This document shows positions 35,245 through 45,505 of a DNA stretch of 62,550 bases, one piece after another (position 1 is the first letter of the stretch; the number at the start of each line of letters is the position of its first letter). The notes under the pieces were generated by a model, which was given only the letters and a program-made list of their open reading frames with translations, was not told where the DNA came from and searched no databases. The stretch comes from UBA2821 sp902763335 (GTDB lineage: Bacteria > Bacillota > Clostridia > Lachnospirales > Lachnospiraceae), in assembly GCA_052066835.1 (NCBI GenBank), contig JBQHRJ010000018.1. One strand, given 5' to 3'. The position numbers were made by a program, and so were the translations under genes.

Positions 35245-35622
35245 TTAATGCTCATTTTCTCTTTCTACAACTACCTCACACATAAGCTGTGATATTTCTT
35301 CATAATCAAGTTGTCCATGCAACCAGTTATTTACGGTAACCACAAAGCCATCCTGCTCATAATACAGATAACTTGATAATTCATTTTCATCCTCATATAT
35401 AACTGTCACATCAAAGTCTGGCATATATACCTTCTCATCCTCATCCCACAGACACATAACTCCTGCCCTGAGATACAGATTAAGTGAAGGGATTTTCACA
35501 TACCATCCACTGATAACAAGCTGATAATTATCATCTGTCTCTGCTATATCATCAGGCACATCAAAAGTATCTGTCTCTGCCATTTTTTCTTCCACATCTT
35601 CAAGTCTGCATTCAAATGTCAT
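35245..35622 (-). CDS. Hypothetical acidic protein of the transfer module
   Basis: A 125-aa acidic protein, probably beta-rich (YQLVISGWYVKIPSLNLYLRAGVMCLWDEDEKVYMPDFDVTVIYEDE). It overlaps the sortase stop by 11 bases, so it is part of the transfer operon. I recognise no domain. Confidence 0.6.
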   Translation of the reverse strand: MTFECRLEDVEEKMAETDTFDVPDDIAETDDNYQLVISGWYVKIPSLNLYLRAGVMCLWDEDEKVYMPDFDVTVIYEDENELSSYLYYEQDGFVVTVNNWLHGQLDYEEISQLMCEVVVERENEH

Positions 35623-36271
35623 TCACATCACCACCTCGCTGTACACTGTCTGCTACAAGGCTGCACTTTACTACGAATCTGTTTTTACCGGAATCCGCAC
35701 AGGTAAATAATGTTAACATTTTTTCATCACTGTGCTCTGTTATTCTTCTGTCCTTAGGTGAAGTCTTGTATGCTTCATCAATCTCATATTTGTATATATC
35801 ACCATCTCTGTCTGTTACTGTGACCCTATCTCCCACCTCTGCCTTGCTTAGATTAGTGAAATACTCTCCATATCTGCTGCCATTGTGACCACAGATAATA
35901 CAGTTGCCTCTTTCACCAATCCCTGCACTGTCACTCATATGTCCTATTGCATATCTAAGGTCAGAGACACTCGTTCCCTCAACAATCGGATATCTGATAC
36001 CAAGCTTTTCTATTTCCACGATACCAATCGCACCATCTTCCATATCATTTTCTTCTGATATGGCTGGCTTCTCTTGACAACCGGTGGACGGCTTTTTGTC
36101 TTTCCCTTTCTGCTCCATCTTCTCATCTTCTGCTACCTCCAAAGTCTTTTCAAATGAATCAAGCAGCCGGTCTGTCTCATTTGCTCCCTGATACTTGTAA
36201 TAAGCCGGGATTCCCATAATTCCTATTCCAAGTGCAATAAGTACTGACGCTGCAATTTTTCTCTTGTCCAT
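35612..36271 (-). CDS. Sortase
   Basis: A 219-aa membrane-anchored transpeptidase. After a short positive start comes one membrane segment (IAASVLIALGIGIMGIPAYYKY). The catalytic domain has the His in CIICGHNGSR (about 127), the Cys in LTLFTCADSG (about 190) and the Arg in NRFVVKC. It resembles class B/D clostridial sortases. It probably fixes element-encoded surface proteins. The ATG at 36271 is used because AAGG precedes it; an ATG immediately after the helicase stop is the alternative. Confidence 0.85.
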   Translation of the reverse strand: MDKRKIAASVLIALGIGIMGIPAYYKYQGANETDRLLDSFEKTLEVAEDEKMEQKGKDKKPSTGCQEKPAISEENDMEDGAIGIVEIEKLGIRYPIVEGTSVSDLRYAIGHMSDSAGIGERGNCIICGHNGSRYGEYFTNLSKAEVGDRVTVTDRDGDIYKYEIDEAYKTSPKDRRITEHSDEKMLTLFTCADSGKNRFVVKCSLVADSVQRGGDVNDI

Positions 36272-36289
36272 TTCAATCAATCCTTTCAT

Positions 36290-39200
36290 TTATCTTCTAC
36301 GAATATCTTCGCTGATATATGGATTCTCATATTCAGCTACTATCTCTTTCTCTTCATATTCGTCTCTCTTATTCTCTTTTCCCATCTGATTATCCTCATT
36401 TTTCTGATTTTCAAGGTCAAGCATTGCATTTAATTCTGCCTGTCTCTTAAGCTTCTCATCATACTCTGCCTGATGTTCAAATGGCTTTTCATACTGCTCT
36501 TTTGAAGCTTTTAAGTCATTTTCATACTGTTCTATCTTTCCCTGCAGAAATTCTTCATTCTCATGAATACTGTTAAATAAGTTCTCAAGCTTAACCATAC
36601 ATCCAACAGGACTTGTGGAAAGCTCAATCTTATAATCTGTTTTTCCTCTGAGCACAAGATAATTGATTCCCAGAAAATTCTTTTCCACCAAAAGCTCAAA
36701 GTTTTTAAATCTTCCAACGGAAGTTATATCTCCTGTTTTACATTTACTGACTGTCTGTAACAGCTGGATGCCTCCATCTGCCCTCTCTGTAAAGCTTACA
36801 TTTCCAACTGTTATCTCAAAATCATTTCCCTTGGCAAGTTCAATATCTCTTACCCTGATATCCTCTCTTACACACTCAAGCTTTTCACTGGCAGCCTTAA
36901 TAAGCTTCGGAAGTCTTATCATAAAGTTGTCCTGTAATGAATATTTCTGACTGTCATATGATGATTTCAAAAGCTTAAGCCTCTGCACATCATTATCAAT
37001 CTCCATCTTTTCTTTTATCAATGGATTACCTGTTGCCACAGCCTTAATCTCTGCATATGAAAGTGTTGCCTCATCTATATCCTCGCAGCTTCTTGATACT
37101 GCCTTACTTGTCATAACCTGGGAAATAAAGCGCTGTTTATTCTCCACAAGTGACCAGTTATATGCATCAAATGTTGATTTTGTAACATAGCGGTATACTG
37201 CAATCTCATCGTTTTCATTTCCCTGTCGGATTCCTCTGCCTTCTCTCTGTTCAATACTTGAAGGCTTCCAGGGACAATCCACATGATGAAGTGCTACAAG
37301 GTGAGTCTGAACATTTACACCGGTACCACATTTATCAGTTGAGCCAATCAGGACAGTCTTCTTTCCTGTTCTTACTTCTTTGAACAGTGTTTCTCTCTGA
37401 GCATCCGTCTTAGCATCGTGGACAAATGCTATCCCTTCCTCCGGTATTCCAAGCTTTACTAATGATTCTTTCAGATAATCATAAACTGTGAAATCCTTAC
37501 CCGGTCCCGGTGTTCCAATATCTGAGAATATCAGCTGACAGCCAATGATTCCCTTTTCCCTTGCAAGCTCATATTCCTTCCACACATTTTCTGCGACTTT
37601 ATTTAGTTTTCCATCAGGATTATTTGGTGCATCCTTGTCAAGCAACCTTGCATCTGTTCCAAGAAGTCTCGCCTCATGCGTTATCTTAAGAAAATTGTCT
37701 TCCGACGGATCAACTCCTCCATTTCGGATTCTTTCAGCCCTCACCACAAAGTCATCCATTACCTGCTTTACATACCAGTCTGGTTCTGACTCAACAATTA
37801 TTGCTTTGCCACCCCGCATCTTTGGGACATCAAGGTCCAGCATATCGGAAGTCTGTACATCTGCCACTTCCCTGAAAATATTCATAAGTTCAGGCAGGTT
37901 CGTAAATTTGTTAAACCTGCTCTTAAATCTGAATCCAGAACCTTCCACCGTAAGCTCCAATGCTGTTGTGACTTCACCAAAGTTCGCAGCCCATGAATCA
38001 AAATGATGAATCCCCATCTGCTCTAGTGCTTCCCTTTGGAGAAAATACTGCATAACATACATTTCACACATCGTATTGCTAATAGGGGTTCCCGTTGCAA
38101 ATACAATACCTCTTCCATCATTAATCTCACTGATATACTGACATTTCATCTGCATATCAGTGGCTTTCTTTGAACCTGTTGAACTGATACCTGACACATT
38201 GTTAATCTTTGAAAACACCGACAGATTCTTAAATGCGTGAGCTTCATCCACCATAATTGAATCTATTCCTAACTCCTCAAAAGTAATCAGGTCATCCTTT
38301 CTGGTCTCATCCGTAAGTTCTTTAAGCTGCTGCTCTAATTTCTTTTTCTGTGCCTCCATTTGCTTGATTGTCCATCGTTCACCGTTAAGTTCCTTCATTT
38401 CCTCAATTGCCAGTGAAATCTCTTCTATCTGGCTGTTTATCATCTGCTGCCTGCGCTCTGATGATATTGGAATCTTTTCAAACTGTGAATGTGACATAAT
38501 GATACAGTCATAATCACCTGTCGCTATCCTTGCCACAAACTGCTTTCTCCTGCTCTTTTCAAAATCCCTTTCTGTTGCCACCAGTATATTTGCTGACGGA
38601 TAAAGGCGAAGAAATTCTGATGCAGTCTGCCCTATAAGTGGCTTTGGCACTACCATAACTGTTTTATTTGCCAGCCCTAATCTTTTCTGCTCCATGCAGG
38701 CAGCCATCATTTCAAATGATTTACCTGCTCCTACACAATGTGCCAGCAAAGTGTTACCACCAAATAGTATTCTTGCCACCGCATTTTTCTGATGAGGCTT
38801 TAGTTCAATCGCAGGATTCATCCCCGGAAACTGCAGATGCGTTCCATCATACTCACGAAGCCTTATGTTATTAAAAGTCTCGTTATAATAGCTTACATAT
38901 TTCTGCCTTCGGTCCGGGTCTGAAAATAACCATTCCCTGAACTTTGACTTAATCTGCTCCTGCTTTTCTCTTGCAAGCATTGTCTCATTCTTATTAGTCT
39001 CATAGTGATACTTGCCTCCACCATCATCTATTCTGTCTCGAACCACTACAGTCCTAAGATTCAGAGTTGCCTCAAAAATAGAATAAGCGTCCATCCGGCT
39101 TGTACCATAGGTCTTGGTTGCTGCCACTGAACGCTTATCCAATGATTTATTTTCTATAAACCATTCCATTGTTATATCATTTCGTTTTACCTGTATTCCA

Positions 39201-42200
39201 CTGTTATACCATCTGCTTCGAACTGCCTGTGCCCGCCTTGGTGTTCCAAAAAGCTCATACATAAACTGCTCATAATCTTCCGGTTCAATCCAGGTTGTAC
39301 CGATTCTCACATCAATGTCACTGGCTTCTATCTGCTCCGGCTGGACTTTCTCAAGTGCTGACACATTTATAAGAAATCTTTCTCTGTTATTCTCACTTTG
39401 TTCTGACACCGCCTTAGCCACCCTCAACTTCTCTCTGACATTACCGGACAAATACTCATCTGAAGTCTCCCAGCCTGCATCAGGATTATTCTCATTATAA
39501 AGGTTGGGATTTAAGAAAATGATGCCTTCCAGCTCATTTATCAATTTATCCCTGTCTACTTCATAAACTGATAACATAAATGGAATATTTATCTCTCCAA
39601 ACTCACTTACTGACAAGTTGAGTGCTTCTATTGCTGTTTCAACTCTTTTTACATTTGATTTTGCCTTAATCGTCTGCTTATAAAACATATCTGCTTTTGT
39701 AACATTTCCCTCCTCATCTATTTCCTCAAGTGAGCAAAGAAGTGGATAATCACTGTCATCACGAAAAGCCATTTTGTTAGACTTCCCATTTATGCTTCCA
39801 TATTTTTTGACAAAAACATCGTATTTATCATTAAGAATCTTCTGCCTGCTCTTTAATTCTTCCTCACTGCAGCCTTCCATCTGGATACCGATAAGTTCTC
39901 TTGTAATGTGCCTTATCTCATCAAGATACTTAATTCTTTCAAGAACATTTTCAGATACACTCTTTTTCTTCATAACAGAATTTTCTCTGTAATAAAGCTC
40001 TCCATCAACAAATGCATAGCTAAAGTTTCTGACATCAGGGCTTGCCGGTATTACATCTTCTGATACTTCCTCTTCATCAAGTATTCTGTCAAAGTCAGTA
40101 AATCTAGCATCAATCTTATCAATTGCCTCATTTAATCCCTCATAAATGTCGAAGTTTTCATCATCATTGACACATACTGTGTATCTGCTATCCTGTCCAT
40201 ATATTCTGGTATCATATTCCATCTTTCCAAGTATCATGTCAGGGTGTTCCGAAAAATAGGAATTAACTGCTATCCCATTTTCGGTATATCCAAGATGAAC
40301 CCAGTCCGGCTCAATGTCTATCACTCTTTCTCTCTTCTGAAAGAAAAGAATATCTGACGTCACTTCTGTTCCTGCATTTCCTTTGAATGCAGTTGTTGGA
40401 AGTCTTACTGCTCCCACAAGCTCTGCCCTTGCAGCTATATACTTTCTTATGGACGGATTGCTTTTATCAAGCGTACCCTTTGTCGTAATCACCGCAACCA
40501 TTCCACCGGGACGAACCTTGTCGATAGCCTTTGCAATAAAGTAATCGTGGATTCTGAAGTTATACTTGTTGTATCTTGGGTCATAAACCTTATAATCTCC
40601 AAATGGTACATTTCCTATGACTGCATCAAAAAAGTTATCTTCAAATGCTGTCTCCTCAAATCCCTTAATACTTATATCTGCATTCTGATATAGCTGCTTT
40701 GCTATCCTTCCCGAAATACTGTCAATCTCAACACCATACAGTCTGCTACTGTCAAATGCATTTCCAAGTGTTCCGAAGAAATTACCGGTACCCATGCTTG
40801 GTTCAAGAACATTTCCACCGCTAAATCCAAACTTAACAAGTGCTGTACTTATGCAGCTTGCTATTTCAGGTGGTGTGTAAAATGCATTATTTACTGTTGC
40901 TCTTGCAGCAACATACTCTTCTTCACTTAACAGTTCCTTTAGTTCCTGATATTCCTTTGTCCAGCTTACATTCTTATCATCAAAAGCCTCTGCAATTCCA
41001 CCCCAGCCAACATACTTTGAAAGAATCTTTTGTTCTTCCTCATTAGCAAGACGATTATCCGCTTCTAATTCCTTGAGAAGCTTAATTGCATCAATGTTCC
41101 ACTTGTATCTGGTCTTTGCTCCTCCGGTCTCGATATCCCATATGTTGATATGGTAGTTGTGTCTTGATGTTATTTGTATATTTTCAGACTGCTGTTCATT
41201 TGTACCTGCTTCATAATCTTCATTACTTCTGGCTGAGGCATAGCTCTCCGGCTCATCCGGTATAGCATAATCATCCAGTATATCTTCTTCTGTTACTTCA
41301 TTCTGAACAAACTCTTCTTTTTCTACCCTCTCAGGAACATATTCCCCTGTCATAATCAGCGCACCGATTTCTCTCTCAACTGCACTCCATGACAGGTAAC
41401 CTTCCTTTTCGCCTTCTTCATCTCTCCACTGAATCTTGAGCCCTTTTGCACTAAAGCTGTCATAACCATGAAGTCCGTATCCTTCAATTGGCCAGCCGGC
41501 TCCTCCAAGTCCATATTCACTTTTGATAAACTTCGCTCTTTCACTGGCACTTGCCTCGTTTTCAAATATTCTGCATATCCTTGTCTTTCCATTCTGAAAT
41601 CCGGAACCTTTATGCAGCACTGTAGTCACATACTCGTGAGGAATAACTGCTTCAATCTTCGGATTCATATAGGTGTATTTTTTATCAGATTCCTTCCCCT
41701 GAATATCAAAAAGGGAAGTCTGAACATAGCCAGCTTCCCTTTTTCCAAATGAGTTAATCTCATCTAATTCGTTATTTAATTCTGTATCAGCTTCTAATGA
41801 TACTTGAATACCAGGTCGTGAAGAACTATCTCCTCCGCCTGCATCTTTGCCTGCTCCCTTATCTTCCACATCTCCATTGTCGATGAAGGATTCTGTGGTT
41901 TGTGAGTCTGCAGATACTTCTCCATTATGGTATCCACCATCTGATTCGCTTCCTCGTCCACCCGGTGAAGTATCTCGGCTAACCTCCCGAACCGGTACAG
42001 TGACCTGAATCTGTCCTTGTGATTCTCCTGAAGGTATGTCATTGCCATTCTGCCATACTTGCCCAATGTCTGTAAGCTCTCCTCCTGTTCTTCCGGCATC
42101 TCTATGTCCGGATACAGAATTCCGTCCACTTCGTGATAACTCAGATTCATCTCTGCCATACTTTCCTCTCCTTTCAATCGCCTTAAGGTTTTTGTTAAAT

Positions 42201-42871
42201 TCTCTTAGAACTACACAGGATACATCACATGCAAGGGAGCCTAAGCGGTACACATCCTCTTCATTATGAATCTTCTCAATCTGGCTGAAATCCTGTTCTT
42301 CACCAGTGAAATCAAATCCACATCTTGTTCCAACGACATACATTATGCTTTTAAATAAAAGCTCTTGTTCATCGCTGTTTAGCTCTAATACTCTGTCTTT
42401 GAAATCTGCCTCAATTATACCTCGAACATTTGTTCTTGTAAATGCTTTTAATATATTTTTATTTTCGGCAGCATTTTCACTCTTCGTCTCATCTATCATT
42501 CCTTCATCATAAAGAAAATCAAGATATTTAGCAGTACTATCTTCATTAAGTTCCCAAGTAAGCTGCTGATTCTTTCCACCGGTATCTGATATATCAAATA
42601 CATATTTCATATATGGTTTTAAAGCCTTCGAAGGAAATATGGCTATGCCCCTACTTCCTCTCTTAACATATCTTGATACCTTTTTCCAGGAATCATAATC
42701 ACCAACCAAAGTCGCATGTGGTCGCTGTCCATAAACTAAAAGGATGTTATCAAACTCAAATCGGTATATTCTTCCTGCGATTTCTAACACATCCTTCCAC
42801 CTTCTTTGTGAACCGGTCACATCTCTAATCTGTTCTTCGTAGATAGCCTGCACTTTATATTTATGGTTCAT
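36290..42871 (-). CDS. Giant DNA methylase-helicase of the conjugative element
   Basis: A 2193-aa protein. The N-terminal 200 residues resemble the ArdC/DUF1738 region (RFEFDNILLVYGQRPHATLVGDYDSWKKVSRYVKRGSRGIAIFPS). An N6-methylase-like domain has ARATVNNAFYTPPEIA, EPSMGTGNFFG and the NPPY-like NVPFGDYKVY (about 750). An SNF2/superfamily 2 helicase follows: GAGKSFEMMAA (about 1380), IDSIMVDEAHAF (about 1538) and the motif VI arginines in GREGRGIRQGN (about 1877). The linker at about 230-360 is low-complexity and encodes a TnpV-like gene in another frame. It likely protects or remodels incoming DNA during transfer. Confidence 0.9.
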   Translation of the reverse strand: MNHKYKVQAIYEEQIRDVTGSQRRWKDVLEIAGRIYRFEFDNILLVYGQRPHATLVGDYDSWKKVSRYVKRGSRGIAIFPSKALKPYMKYVFDISDTGGKNQQLTWELNEDSTAKYLDFLYDEGMIDETKSENAAENKNILKAFTRTNVRGIIEADFKDRVLELNSDEQELLFKSIMYVVGTRCGFDFTGEEQDFSQIEKIHNEEDVYRLGSLACDVSCVVLREFNKNLKAIERRGKYGRDESELSRSGRNSVSGHRDAGRTGGELTDIGQVWQNGNDIPSGESQGQIQVTVPVREVSRDTSPGGRGSESDGGYHNGEVSADSQTTESFIDNGDVEDKGAGKDAGGGDSSSRPGIQVSLEADTELNNELDEINSFGKREAGYVQTSLFDIQGKESDKKYTYMNPKIEAVIPHEYVTTVLHKGSGFQNGKTRICRIFENEASASERAKFIKSEYGLGGAGWPIEGYGLHGYDSFSAKGLKIQWRDEEGEKEGYLSWSAVEREIGALIMTGEYVPERVEKEEFVQNEVTEEDILDDYAIPDEPESYASARSNEDYEAGTNEQQSENIQITSRHNYHINIWDIETGGAKTRYKWNIDAIKLLKELEADNRLANEEEQKILSKYVGWGGIAEAFDDKNVSWTKEYQELKELLSEEEYVAARATVNNAFYTPPEIASCISTALVKFGFSGGNVLEPSMGTGNFFGTLGNAFDSSRLYGVEIDSISGRIAKQLYQNADISIKGFEETAFEDNFFDAVIGNVPFGDYKVYDPRYNKYNFRIHDYFIAKAIDKVRPGGMVAVITTKGTLDKSNPSIRKYIAARAELVGAVRLPTTAFKGNAGTEVTSDILFFQKRERVIDIEPDWVHLGYTENGIAVNSYFSEHPDMILGKMEYDTRIYGQDSRYTVCVNDDENFDIYEGLNEAIDKIDARFTDFDRILDEEEVSEDVIPASPDVRNFSYAFVDGELYYRENSVMKKKSVSENVLERIKYLDEIRHITRELIGIQMEGCSEEELKSRQKILNDKYDVFVKKYGSINGKSNKMAFRDDSDYPLLCSLEEIDEEGNVTKADMFYKQTIKAKSNVKRVETAIEALNLSVSEFGEINIPFMLSVYEVDRDKLINELEGIIFLNPNLYNENNPDAGWETSDEYLSGNVREKLRVAKAVSEQSENNRERFLINVSALEKVQPEQIEASDIDVRIGTTWIEPEDYEQFMYELFGTPRRAQAVRSRWYNSGIQVKRNDITMEWFIENKSLDKRSVAATKTYGTSRMDAYSIFEATLNLRTVVVRDRIDDGGGKYHYETNKNETMLAREKQEQIKSKFREWLFSDPDRRQKYVSYYNETFNNIRLREYDGTHLQFPGMNPAIELKPHQKNAVARILFGGNTLLAHCVGAGKSFEMMAACMEQKRLGLANKTVMVVPKPLIGQTASEFLRLYPSANILVATERDFEKSRRKQFVARIATGDYDCIIMSHSQFEKIPISSERRQQMINSQIEEISLAIEEMKELNGERWTIKQMEAQKKKLEQQLKELTDETRKDDLITFEELGIDSIMVDEAHAFKNLSVFSKINNVSGISSTGSKKATDMQMKCQYISEINDGRGIVFATGTPISNTMCEMYVMQYFLQREALEQMGIHHFDSWAANFGEVTTALELTVEGSGFRFKSRFNKFTNLPELMNIFREVADVQTSDMLDLDVPKMRGGKAIIVESEPDWYVKQVMDDFVVRAERIRNGGVDPSEDNFLKITHEARLLGTDARLLDKDAPNNPDGKLNKVAENVWKEYELAREKGIIGCQLIFSDIGTPGPGKDFTVYDYLKESLVKLGIPEEGIAFVHDAKTDAQRETLFKEVRTGKKTVLIGSTDKCGTGVNVQTHLVALHHVDCPWKPSSIEQREGRGIRQGNENDEIAVYRYVTKSTFDAYNWSLVENKQRFISQVMTSKAVSRSCEDIDEATLSYAEIKAVATGNPLIKEKMEIDNDVQRLKLLKSSYDSQKYSLQDNFMIRLPKLIKAASEKLECVREDIRVRDIELAKGNDFEITVGNVSFTERADGGIQLLQTVSKCKTGDITSVGRFKNFELLVEKNFLGINYLVLRGKTDYKIELSTSPVGCMVKLENLFNSIHENEEFLQGKIEQYENDLKASKEQYEKPFEHQAEYDEKLKRQAELNAMLDLENQKNEDNQMGKENKRDEYEEKEIVAEYENPYISEDIRRR
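41794..42159 (-). CDS. tnpV: TnpV-like protein encoded inside the helicase gene in another frame
   Basis: A 121-aa protein that matches the TnpV family well: LSYHEVDGILYPDIEMPEEQ, GKYGRMAMTYLQENHKDRFRSL, YRFGRLAEILHRVDEEANQMVDTIM and, at the end, STMEMWKIREQAKMQAEEIVLHDLV. It reads in a different frame from the helicase, within its low-complexity linker. A strong site, AGGAGAGG, lies 5-8 bases before the ATG at 42159. It is therefore probably a real gene and not a shadow. TnpV function is unknown; it is named from transposon contexts. Confidence 0.75.
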   Translation of the reverse strand: MAEMNLSYHEVDGILYPDIEMPEEQEESLQTLGKYGRMAMTYLQENHKDRFRSLYRFGRLAEILHRVDEEANQMVDTIMEKYLQTHKPQNPSSTMEMWKIREQAKMQAEEIVLHDLVFKYH

Positions 42872-42874
42872 AAG

Positions 42875-43309
42875 CTACCCTCCAATTTGTTTTCCGGATT
42901 TCTTTTTATTTCCTTTAACCAGCAGGCTGTATATCTTATATTCATCCTTATCCATCTGGATTACTATTGATTCATTTTCAATATACTCTTTATCAACAAT
43001 ATCCAAATCGTAATGCTGCTCAAGTCTTTTTATTTCCTGTATCAGCTTGCCAACAAATCTGTATAATACTGAACTTTTCTTTGTAAGCTTCACTGCCTTG
43101 ATAAATGATAATTCCGGATTTCCTGATTCCCTGTCAATTTCCTGAATCAGTTTCCCTGAATCCCTTATCATCTTCTTTGCAACACCATAATCCATTTCAT
43201 GGATAAATGCTGTTTCCTTGCTTTGTGCCCACTCCTTGCTTAGCTCCTTCATAAGATATTCCATCTCATTAATGGATTTGGCACTTACCTTTTTCCTTTT
43301 ATCTGTCAT
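42875..43309 (-). CDS. Hypothetical transfer-module protein
   Basis: A 144-aa charged helical protein (MEYLMKELSKEWAQSKETAF, YRFVGKLIQEIKRLEQHYDLDI). The ATG at 43309 has GGAGGAG upstream; the longer frame overlaps the DpnD/PcfM-like gene. The next gene (helicase) starts 3 bases later. No domain is recognised. Confidence 0.6.
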   Translation of the reverse strand: MTDKRKKVSAKSINEMEYLMKELSKEWAQSKETAFIHEMDYGVAKKMIRDSGKLIQEIDRESGNPELSFIKAVKLTKKSSVLYRFVGKLIQEIKRLEQHYDLDIVDKEYIENESIVIQMDKDEYKIYSLLVKGNKKKSGKQIGG

Positions 43310-43325
43310 CGTATCTCCTCCAATT

Positions 43326-43577
43326 CTATCTTCCTCTGCTATCTGACCTCTCTGTCCGGTCATTTACTTTTTCTTCATGGATTTCCCTGTCCGGTTCATT
43401 AACCTCAAATTCAACAGACACAAAATCCTCAGCATCCAGCACTATTTCTTCTCTTCTGTACTGGATACTTACAAGTTCTCTGGCATCTTCCATTGAATCT
43501 GCCTTCACACACACTACTCTTTCAAGTGTTTCAGTTACTGTAACTTCATACACTTCCTGTTTATTCTTCTCTGACAT
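43326..43577 (-). CDS. DpnD/PcfM-like protein
   Basis: An 83-aa protein: YEVTVTETLERVVCVKADSMEDARELVSIQYRREEIVLDAEDFVSVEFEV matches the DpnD/PcfM family found in conjugative elements. The tail is charged. The start at 43577 has GGAGG about 7 bases upstream. Its role in transfer is not known. Confidence 0.8.
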   Translation of the reverse strand: MSEKNKQEVYEVTVTETLERVVCVKADSMEDARELVSIQYRREEIVLDAEDFVSVEFEVNEPDREIHEEKVNDRTERSDSRGR

Positions 43578-43603
43578 TGTCATCCTCCATTCTGTTAGTA
43601 AAA

Positions 43604-45505
43604 CTAATTCGGTCTGCAAATACAGACAATACTTCCTACTGAATATATGCTTCCATATACCACTCCGTATTCTTCAGACTTTGCCTCAACCACTTTGTTA
43701 TCTCCTGCATAAATTGCTACATGTGAGATGTTCTGATATCTTCCATTGTGGCAAAATGAGTAAAAAATAAGATCGCCAGGTTCCATTTCATCATAGGCAA
43801 TCTCACATCCATTATTTACTAATCCTTCTGCTTCGGCTGCTGCCGTTGTAGCACCACCATAGCTTATATCCACTCCTGCATCTTTCCATGAATAATAGGC
43901 AAGAGAGCTGCAATCATAATAATCTCCACTGTCCCTATACTCCTGACTGTATGGATATCCAACCTTGGTAAGTGCAAACCTTACTGATTTCTTTGCTTTA
44001 CTGTCGCTGATACCGGACACGATATCAGCTATCTCATCCTCTGTCATAGTCGATAAACCATCTCCACCATCGCTGTTTATCATAGCCATACTTTCAGGAC
44101 TCATCATATCCTCAAGTATTGCAATCTCATCACTGGAAAAACCATATTCAGTAATCATATCCTGAAATGTTTTTAGCGTAACATTCACATAGTAACAGCT
44201 CTTTGATGTTGTATTTCCATTACTGTCTGTAATCTGCTCAGTTCCTGTACTGGTTGTGTAACTACACATATCATCAACAATCTGCTTTAGCCTGTCCTTT
44301 GAAGTTGAATTCATAATCGTTGCTGTATCCCCAACTCCATACTTAACCATATACACTGCCATAATGTCGTAGTTATTGCTTGGATTTGCTTCTGAACCCT
44401 CATAATCAACATACACCTTCATTCCCATATCACATCCCTGATGAGTATTAACAAGCTCATTTATCTCTCTGTTAAACTCGGAAACGTAGGAGCCTGTCAC
44501 GGTAATTACAGTATCACCAGACTCTAATGGTGGGAAAAAGATTGCAAATGGTGAATTATATATAACTGCTATTACAGAAGTCACCGGCACAATTACCACA
44601 GTAAACAATAAAAGCAACAGCACCAGCCCCGCTGCAATAATCGCAATGGAAGCCTTAAGCTTCGCCATTAGCTTTCCTGCAACGATGTCCTTTACCATCT
44701 TTCCCAGACTGTCCTTCTGTTCATCCTGAGCTCTCAACTTATCCAGGAAAAATTGAATCTTTCGGCTTCGAAGATTAGCTTTTGAATCTCCCTTTCCGGA
44801 ACTGCTCTTTGTTTTTGATTTTCCTATAGAAGAACTGCCAAAAGTAGCATTTTTAATCTTCAACCTGCTACCCGGTGATACAGTGCTGTTATCAGATGAC
44901 TTTGCATATCTTTTTCTTGCCGGGCTTTTTGACGCTTTCGATGTGTTTGCTTTTGCTCCAGTTTCTGTATTACTGACACCTGCTGTAGTGTTAACATATT
45001 CATTTTTATCATTCACTAAAAGATATTCTTTCTTCTTGATTTCCCTTTTTGAAATCTTAGTCCCAGCTTTTACCTGCTTAATCTGCTGTTTCTTCATTCT
45101 TCGCAGACCATTCCTGTATATCTCAGAGCTTTTCTTTGTAACACCGGCTACCGGCTGAGCCACACCGTAAGCCACCATTGCAGCTTCCTTTACTTCGTTA
45201 CCACCTTCCATCTGGTCAAAAGTTGCCGATGCACCAACAGCAGATATAGCCTTAACATTAGGGTTAATCGTACCTTTCTTCTTAGGTAACGCTTCAGTTC
45301 TTGCCTTTCTATCAAGCTTAAGCTTTCTAAGCCTTGGATTGTTCACATAACCATTGCTTATCTTCACTCTTCTTGATTTTGCAAACGAAGCAAGCTTTAT
45401 TCTGTGCTTTGGCTTATCCTTACACTTTTTCTTAACAATATGAAGCGTTGCTTTTTTCTTGGTATGGATGACCATTGGTTTATCATCCACTTTCTTTATG
45501 TTCAT
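43604..45505 (-). CDS. NlpC/P60 cell-wall hydrolase of the transfer apparatus
   Basis: A 633-aa protein. A long basic N-terminal region (residues 1-270, rich in Lys/Ser) precedes one membrane helix (IAAGLVLLLLLFTVVIVPVTSVIAVIY, about 285-312). The C-terminal NlpC/P60 domain has the Cys in DYYDCSSLAYYSW (about 533) and the His in ISHVAIYAG (about 597). A middle region (about 320-480) is the kind found in CD1108-type element proteins. It opens the peptidoglycan for the mating channel, like Tn916 Orf14. Confidence 0.88.
   Translation of the reverse strand: MNIKKVDDKPMVIHTKKKATLHIVKKKCKDKPKHRIKLASFAKSRRVKISNGYVNNPRLRKLKLDRKARTEALPKKKGTINPNVKAISAVGASATFDQMEGGNEVKEAAMVAYGVAQPVAGVTKKSSEIYRNGLRRMKKQQIKQVKAGTKISKREIKKKEYLLVNDKNEYVNTTAGVSNTETGAKANTSKASKSPARKRYAKSSDNSTVSPGSRLKIKNATFGSSSIGKSKTKSSSGKGDSKANLRSRKIQFFLDKLRAQDEQKDSLGKMVKDIVAGKLMAKLKASIAIIAAGLVLLLLLFTVVIVPVTSVIAVIYNSPFAIFFPPLESGDTVITVTGSYVSEFNREINELVNTHQGCDMGMKVYVDYEGSEANPSNNYDIMAVYMVKYGVGDTATIMNSTSKDRLKQIVDDMCSYTTSTGTEQITDSNGNTTSKSCYYVNVTLKTFQDMITEYGFSSDEIAILEDMMSPESMAMINSDGGDGLSTMTEDEIADIVSGISDSKAKKSVRFALTKVGYPYSQEYRDSGDYYDCSSLAYYSWKDAGVDISYGGATTAAAEAEGLVNNGCEIAYDEMEPGDLIFYSFCHNGRYQNISHVAIYAGDNKVVEAKSEEYGVVYGSIYSVGSIVCICRPN

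Noticed and set aside
43965..45158. Rightward hydrophobic open frames opposite the NlpC gene
   Set aside because: They are antisense to a well-supported gene, lack ribosome sites and mirror its Lys/Ser-rich codons.
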